8,075 nt of DNA, from positions 1 to 8,075 of the forward strand of contig JAGGSL010000052.1 of assembly GCA_021159125.1 (NCBI GenBank). Reading direction: 5' to 3'. Below, in pieces: positions 5,902 to 8,075 of the stretch (position 1 is its first letter; each line of letters begins with the position of its first letter). The position numbers were made by a program, and so were the translations under genes. Source of the DNA: Thermoplasmata archaeon. Its GTDB lineage: Archaea; Thermoplasmatota; E2; UBA202; DSCA01. The notes beneath the pieces are model-generated. The model was not told the origin of the DNA and ran no database searches. It worked only from the letters and a program-made list of their open reading frames with translations.

Positions 5902-6636
5902 TTAGAGGTGCGGAGGCATTCCTCTATACCAGATTCCATCAATGTGGGCGGGTATGAATACATCTCCTTTATAGACTCCATCGAGATTTACTTCTTTTCC
6001 AAGCAGTCCCTGAAGTTCGTAATACACGCTTTCTATCTGCCCATCTCTGTCATAATCGCTTCTCGCCACTTTATTGAAAAGCATTCCTGCAGGACCGAAA
6101 AATATCTCCTGTTCATTTATGGTATAACTGCCGTTTTCATATTCTAGAATGCCTGTTATTTCGGAAATTTCCTGTGGCATTCTCACCGGGTTTCTGTACC
6201 ATATACCATCTATGTAGAACGCATATATAGTATCATTTTTCATTATCCCCATCACTGTAACCTCATTTCCATTAAGCCCGTCCAGTTCTTCCTTCATTGT
6301 TTCATAATTTCCATCTCTGTCATAATCGCTTCTCGCCGTTATATTTTCAAGGAACCATTCCGGTCCAAATGAAACTTCTTGTCCGCCAACGTAATAGGAG
6401 TTGCCATCATGCAAGAGCGTACCGCTTATTTCGGTCATGTTTTCCATTGCCTTCTCTCTCGCCTGAATCCTCTCATGATGGCGGTGTATGAACTTCCCGA
6501 CAATCTGCTTTGCCCACTGGAAGTGTCCTCCGTCGCCTGCGCCATTTCCATTCGATGCCGTGGTGGCAAGTGCCGTGCCTATTACAAGCAAACCCACAAC
6601 ACCGATAGCCGCTATTGCTATTGTGCTTTTCTTCAT
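5902..6636 (-). CDS. Secreted protein with two tandem beta-rich domains, each with a DxDxDG loop
   Basis: 244 residues; family not recognised. Residues 1-24 are a Sec signal peptide (KK, hydrophobic core, ALA at 22-24 as likely cleavage site), or possibly an uncleaved anchor. Residues 38-66 are a basic, His-containing helical stretch (HRHHE near 51-55). Two homologous domains follow, about 68-149 and 158-239, offset by 90 residues. Each runs: E-I-[S/T]-G, NxSY, QExxFGP, ARSDYDRDG, ELxGLxGxEV, IDGIWYR. The alternation suggests a small beta-barrel (OB-like; inference). The acidic loop DYDRDGxxE (104-112 and 194-202) resembles a calcium loop, though position 12 of a classical EF-hand is not acidic. 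No PGF-CTERM tail, lipobox or C-terminal membrane segment is present, so it is not an ArtA substrate. ATG 6636 has a strong Shine-Dalgarno five bases away. It converges on the decarboxylase gene. Confidence 0.85.
   Translation of the reverse strand: MKKSTIAIAAIGVVGLLVIGTALATTASNGNGAGDGGHFQWAKQIVGKFIHRHHERIQAREKAMENMTEISGTLLHDGNSYYVGGQEVSFGPEWFLENITARSDYDRDGNYETMKEELDGLNGNEVTVMGIMKNDTIYAFYIDGIWYRNPVRMPQEISEITGILEYENGSYTINEQEIFFGPAGMLFNKVARSDYDRDGQIESVYYELQGLLGKEVNLDGVYKGDVFIPAHIDGIWYRGMPPHL
6041..6337 (-). repeat. Exact 27-base direct repeat inside the secreted-protein gene
   Basis: Positions 6041-6067 and 6311-6337 are identical over 27 bases and lie exactly 270 bases (90 codons) apart, in frame. 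They encode the RSDYDRDG loop of the two tandem domains. Bases on both sides differ (6040 C versus 6310 T; 6068 A versus 6338 G), and the remaining domain DNA has diverged clearly. Confidence 0.9.
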
Positions 6637-6641
6637 TCTTT

Positions 6642-6649
6642 ATCACCTC
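6642..6649 (-). promoter_or_regulatory. Shine-Dalgarno GAGGTGAT of the secreted-protein gene
   Basis: On the minus strand GAGGTGAT ends five bases before ATG 6636, a near-full match to the archaeal 16S tail (anti-SD core CACCTC). It fixes the start and shows that this gene has a leadered mRNA, unlike the leaderless genes in the window. Confidence 0.75.
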
Positions 6650-6664
6650 TGCACATCTTGTGCA
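6650..6664 (-). promoter_or_regulatory. Perfect hairpin TGCACA-AGA-TGTGCA at the predicted mRNA start
   Basis: Six-base perfect inverted repeat with a three-base loop on the minus strand. It directly abuts the Shine-Dalgarno and overlaps the transcription start predicted from the TATA box (about 6661-6665). It could be a dimer operator at the start site or an RNA stem at the 5' end of the message. Confidence 0.5.
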
Positions 6665-6684
6665 TGATAAAAAGTGTGGTCATT

Positions 6685-6693
6685 CTTTATATT
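6685..6693 (-). promoter_or_regulatory. TATA box of the secreted-protein gene
   Basis: AATATAAAG on the minus strand is a good archaeal TATA match. Its centre (about 6689) predicts a transcript start near 6663, leaving a leader of about 27 bases that includes the hairpin and the Shine-Dalgarno. The gene is therefore probably transcribed independently of the membrane protein upstream. Confidence 0.6.
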
Positions 6694-6699
6694 GATTTA

Positions 6700-6732
6700 C
6701 CCAAATCTATCCCAAATCATTCCCAATTTCAT
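6700..6732 (-). repeat. Three 11-base-phased GGG repeats upstream of the TATA box
   Basis: On the minus strand, GAAATTGGGA, GATTTGGGA and GATTTGGGT follow one another with their GGG triplets at 6722-6724, 6711-6713 and 6700-6702, exactly 11 bases apart. The array stops 7 bases before the TATA box, at and above the BRE position, and its far end overlaps the stop codon of the upstream membrane gene. One-turn phasing just upstream of BRE/TATA suggests a binding site for an activator; the neighbouring winged-helix protein is the obvious candidate. Confidence 0.5.
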
Positions 6733-7169
6733 TCCATGCTGAGTACCATGAGTATGACCAGAGCCATTGTTTCGAAAAGGTAAGGAACAACGCCAAATGG
6801 TCCGAGCCCTGCAGGAGTGTATCCGAACAGTGCATGAACCAGTGGCAATGAAAGCAATGACTGTATAAGCAGCACTCCTATGAAAAATATAAGGCCAAGC
6901 ATGAAACTCGATTTTGTTTTTGAATATGTATCAATGTAGACCCCCAGCAACCCTATCAGAAGCATGATGTTTATTGAGACAACGACAATGCCTGCCATGT
7001 ATCTAAATGCAAAAGTCCTTGCAATTCTTTTATTCTCGAATGGGTGATTCTTTTCAGCTAACTTCTTCCCTTCTTTCAGGGAAGCGTATGACATCGCAAG
7101 GCCTATTACGGTGCCCATTATGATAAGCACAACGATTAGTGCAAATACCTTTGTTTTCTTTTCACTCAT
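6729..7169 (-). CDS. Four-helix membrane protein paired with a winged-helix regulator
   Basis: 146 residues, function unknown. Four hydrophobic segments lie at about 8-30, 55-80, 88-116 and 122-145. Between the first two is a charged segment (LKEGKKLAEKNHPFENKRIA, 31-50), probably outside the membrane. The last hairpin has a distinctive PAGLGPFGVVPYLFETMALV stretch (119-138). Small membrane proteins of this look occur beside wHTH regulators in archaeal genomes (recollection of context, not a database match), which suggests a partner or target of the regulator, possibly a membrane sensor. The start ATG overlaps the regulator stop as ATGA, and GGTGA (7175-7179, minus strand) gives a ribosome site at five-base spacing. 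The two genes are clearly translationally coupled. The stop lies within the phased repeats that precede the secreted-protein gene. Confidence 0.8.
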   Translation of the reverse strand: MSEKKTKVFALIVVLIIMGTVIGLAMSYASLKEGKKLAEKNHPFENKRIARTFAFRYMAGIVVVSINIMLLIGLLGVYIDTYSKTKSSFMLGLIFFIGVLLIQSLLSLPLVHALFGYTPAGLGPFGVVPYLFETMALVILMVLSME

Positions 7170-7492
7170 TTCTTCACCCCATTGTTCTCATCCTTTTTCT
7201 TATTTTTCCCAATTTCATCCCAAATTTCATTAAAATATTTCATATTCTCCTCCAGAATTTCTGACGGGAAGTACATTGTTCCATAGCCGCTGCCCATCGT
7301 TGTTACAAGGTTGTTTTTCTTCAGCACGCCGAGGTGATGCCTTACCGTCTTGTAATCCAGATGAAGTTCATCAGAAATTTCATTTGCATTCATTGGCTTT
7401 CTGGATATGACTTCAATGATTCTCCCCCGACTCAGTCCTCCTGATGTGCCTGCGAGCAGCCACCATAGAAGCTTCTTTACCTGTTTCAACAT
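7166..7492 (-). CDS. ArsR-like winged-helix transcriptional regulator
   Basis: 108 residues from ATG 7492. It matches a common archaeal wHTH family: LLWWLLAGTSGGLSRGRII at 8-26 opens the domain, NANEISDELHLDYKTVRHHL at 35-54 holds the helix-turn-helix with recognition helix YKTVRHHLGVLKKN, and YGTMYFPSEIL at 70-80 is the wing and dimer edge. The C-terminus is highly basic and acidic (KNKKKDENNGVKK). It has no metal-binding CxC motif. The frame can be extended to a GTG at 7555 (129 residues). That start has neither Shine-Dalgarno nor a TATA box at the right distance, and it would cover the promoter of the divergent ogt, so ATG 7492 is preferred. The stop overlaps the membrane-protein start. 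Likely targets are its own operon, the secreted-protein gene and perhaps ogt (inference). Confidence 0.87.
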   Translation of the reverse strand: MLKQVKKLLWWLLAGTSGGLSRGRIIEVISRKPMNANEISDELHLDYKTVRHHLGVLKKNNLVTTMGSGYGTMYFPSEILEENMKYFNEIWDEIGKNKKKDENNGVKK

Positions 7493-7527
7493 GTCAGTAT
7501 TGCCTGACTGCTTATTTCTTTTGCGGA

Positions 7528-7541
7528 TTAATTTTTTAATG
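7528..7541. promoter_or_regulatory. A/T-rich shared promoter between the regulator and ogt
   Basis: ATTAATTTTTTAAT is nearly symmetrical (ATTAA...TTAAT), so it can serve as a TATA box in both directions. On the plus strand its centre is about 26 bases before the ogt ATG at 7560, giving a leaderless ogt mRNA. On the minus strand it predicts a start near 7508, leaving a leader of about 16 bases for the regulator if ATG 7492 is used. Confidence 0.45.
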
Positions 7542-7559
7542 TCTTTGCATTTCACTTTT

Positions 7560-8075
7560 ATGGATATTTACCGTGATTCATTTCCATCTCCCATAGGAAC
7601 TATTTACATTGCTTTCAGTTCTGAGGGAATTGTCCGCATAGCCCTTACAGAAGAAAGATTTGGGAAATATTCATTGTGCAAGAGAAGGAAGAATGATGAG
7701 GCAAGGACACAGTTCAAAGAATACTTCGATGGGAAAAGAAAGGAATTTTCTCTCCCTCTTCATTTTGAAGGAACATCGTTTCAGAAGAAAGTTTGGAAAG
7801 CTCTAGAAAAAATACCGTATGGAGAAACACGCTCATACGAATGGGTGGCAAAAGAAGTGGGCAAGCCAAGAGCAAGCAGAGCGGTCGGAAACGCAGTCGG
7901 TGCAAACCCTCTGCCAATTGTAATCCCATGCCATCGCGTTATAAGAAAAGACGGCGGGCTCGGAGGTTATGGATACGGTGCTGCCATAAAGAAAAAATTG
8001 CTGGAAATCGAGCTTGGAACACCTTTCTTAGAGCCCCTTTCTTTAAAAAAGAAAGTGGCTTCACACCCAAAGAAA
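7560..8075 (+). CDS. ogt: O6-alkylguanine-DNA alkyltransferase, 3' end beyond the window
   Basis: 172 codons are visible and the frame is still open at the right edge, so the stop is missing. The enzyme repairs O6-alkylguanine in DNA by moving the alkyl group to its own cysteine, a single-use reaction. Seen: a short N-terminal ribonuclease-like domain with SPIGTIYIAFSSEGI at 10-24, then the DNA-binding/active-site domain: GTSFQKKVWKALEKIPYGET at 71-90, SRAVGNAVGANPLPIVIPCHRVI at 106-128 with nucleophile Cys124, and GGLGGYGYG at 132-140. The arginine finger region (RASRAV, 104-109) is present. Homologues usually end soon after the LLEIE helix (147-151); here at least 21 more residues follow, ending KKKVASHPKK, so the protein has a basic extension or is near its stop. 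ATG 7560 fits leaderless expression from the A/T-rich promoter at 7528-7541. It diverges from the winged-helix regulator. Confidence 0.93.
   Translation, partial: MDIYRDSFPSPIGTIYIAFSSEGIVRIALTEERFGKYSLCKRRKNDEARTQFKEYFDGKRKEFSLPLHFEGTSFQKKVWKALEKIPYGETRSYEWVAKEVGKPRASRAVGNAVGANPLPIVIPCHRVIRKDGGLGGYGYGAAIKKKLLEIELGTPFLEPLSLKKKVASHPKK
8032..8060. repeat. Imperfect 13-base-pair palindrome in the 3' part of ogt
   Basis: Arms 8037-8044 (CTTTCTTT) and 8048-8055 (AAAGAAAG) pair perfectly around a three-A loop. After one C/T mismatch, AGCC at 8032-8035 pairs with GGCT at 8057-8060. It lies within codons for a basic tail. It could be chance from lysine and leucine codons or a transcript-end structure. 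Confidence 0.45.

Noticed and set aside
5902..6636. Secreted repeat protein as the substrate of the nearby archaeosortase
   Set aside because: No PGF motif, C-terminal hydrophobic helix or basic tail; it ends IDGIWYR plus six residues.
6379..6783. Plus-strand frame of 134 codons opposite the secreted-protein gene
   Set aside because: Spans the signal peptide, hairpin and promoter of the minus-strand gene and has Cys/His/Arg-rich shadow composition.
7208..7230. Second copy of the phased operator inside the regulator gene
   Set aside because: The two units coincide with codons for EIWDEIG, and a shared 12-base match is expected by chance a few times in a window this size.
7714..7929. Minus-strand frame of 71 codons
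   Set aside because: Antisense to the conserved core of ogt.
1..8075. CRISPR arrays, tRNA or rRNA genes, insertion sequences, defence systems
   Set aside because: No spaced repeats, cloverleaf, rRNA-like blocks, transposase motifs or terminal inverted repeats were seen.

Overview
The window comes from an archaeon, and several genes say so independently: a CDP-archaeol synthase (carS), an archaeosortase A (artA) and a short archaetidylserine decarboxylase. Promoters look archaeal, with A/T-rich TATA-like boxes about 26 bases ahead of several start codons (suggesting leaderless mRNAs). Other genes use GGTGA/GGAGG-type ribosome binding sites. AGA/AGG arginine and ATA isoleucine codons are frequent and base composition is moderate. 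A euryarchaeal lineage, possibly Thermoplasmata-related, fits, but the lineage cannot be fixed from sequence reading alone. Coding density is high: no gene-free stretch reaches 300 bases, and the longest (about 92 bases, 6637-6728) is a promoter region. I see no tRNA, rRNA, CRISPR array, transposon or att site.

Layout. (1) 1-2221, plus strand: a membrane protein joining a DUF1614-like N-terminal half to an RDD domain, then carS, then a 93-residue eight-cysteine zinc-finger protein. (2) 2265-4312, plus: gcvT (glycine cleavage T protein) behind a leaderless-type promoter, tightly followed by an OB-fold plus HD-domain nuclease of the YhaM type. (3) 4350-5875, plus: artA overlapping the archaetidylserine decarboxylase gene by four bases (ATGA). 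(4) 7492-5902, minus: a winged-helix regulator overlapping a four-helix membrane protein (ATGA), then a secreted protein with two tandem domains that has its own promoter, a hairpin and a strong Shine-Dalgarno. (5) 7560 to the right edge, plus: an O6-alkylguanine-DNA alkyltransferase (ogt) cut by the window end and diverging from the regulator.

How they fit together. carS, artA and the decarboxylase form a lipid and surface-protein theme. CarS makes the CDP-activated archaeol precursor of polar lipids. The decarboxylase makes archaetidylethanolamine. ArtA processes C-terminally tagged surface proteins, whose attachment to lipid depends on the PssA/PssD branch in Haloferax. The overlapping artA-decarboxylase pair is the strongest functional statement the window makes. 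The minus-strand group looks like a small regulated envelope module of unknown function. Three GGG-containing repeats, 11 bases apart, lie just upstream of the TATA box of the secreted-protein gene and are a candidate regulator binding site. The most useful leads are the artA-decarboxylase coupling, the two-domain secreted protein with its exactly repeated acidic-loop DNA, and the regulator/membrane/secreted module with its phased repeats. None can be shown here to be a wholly new system.
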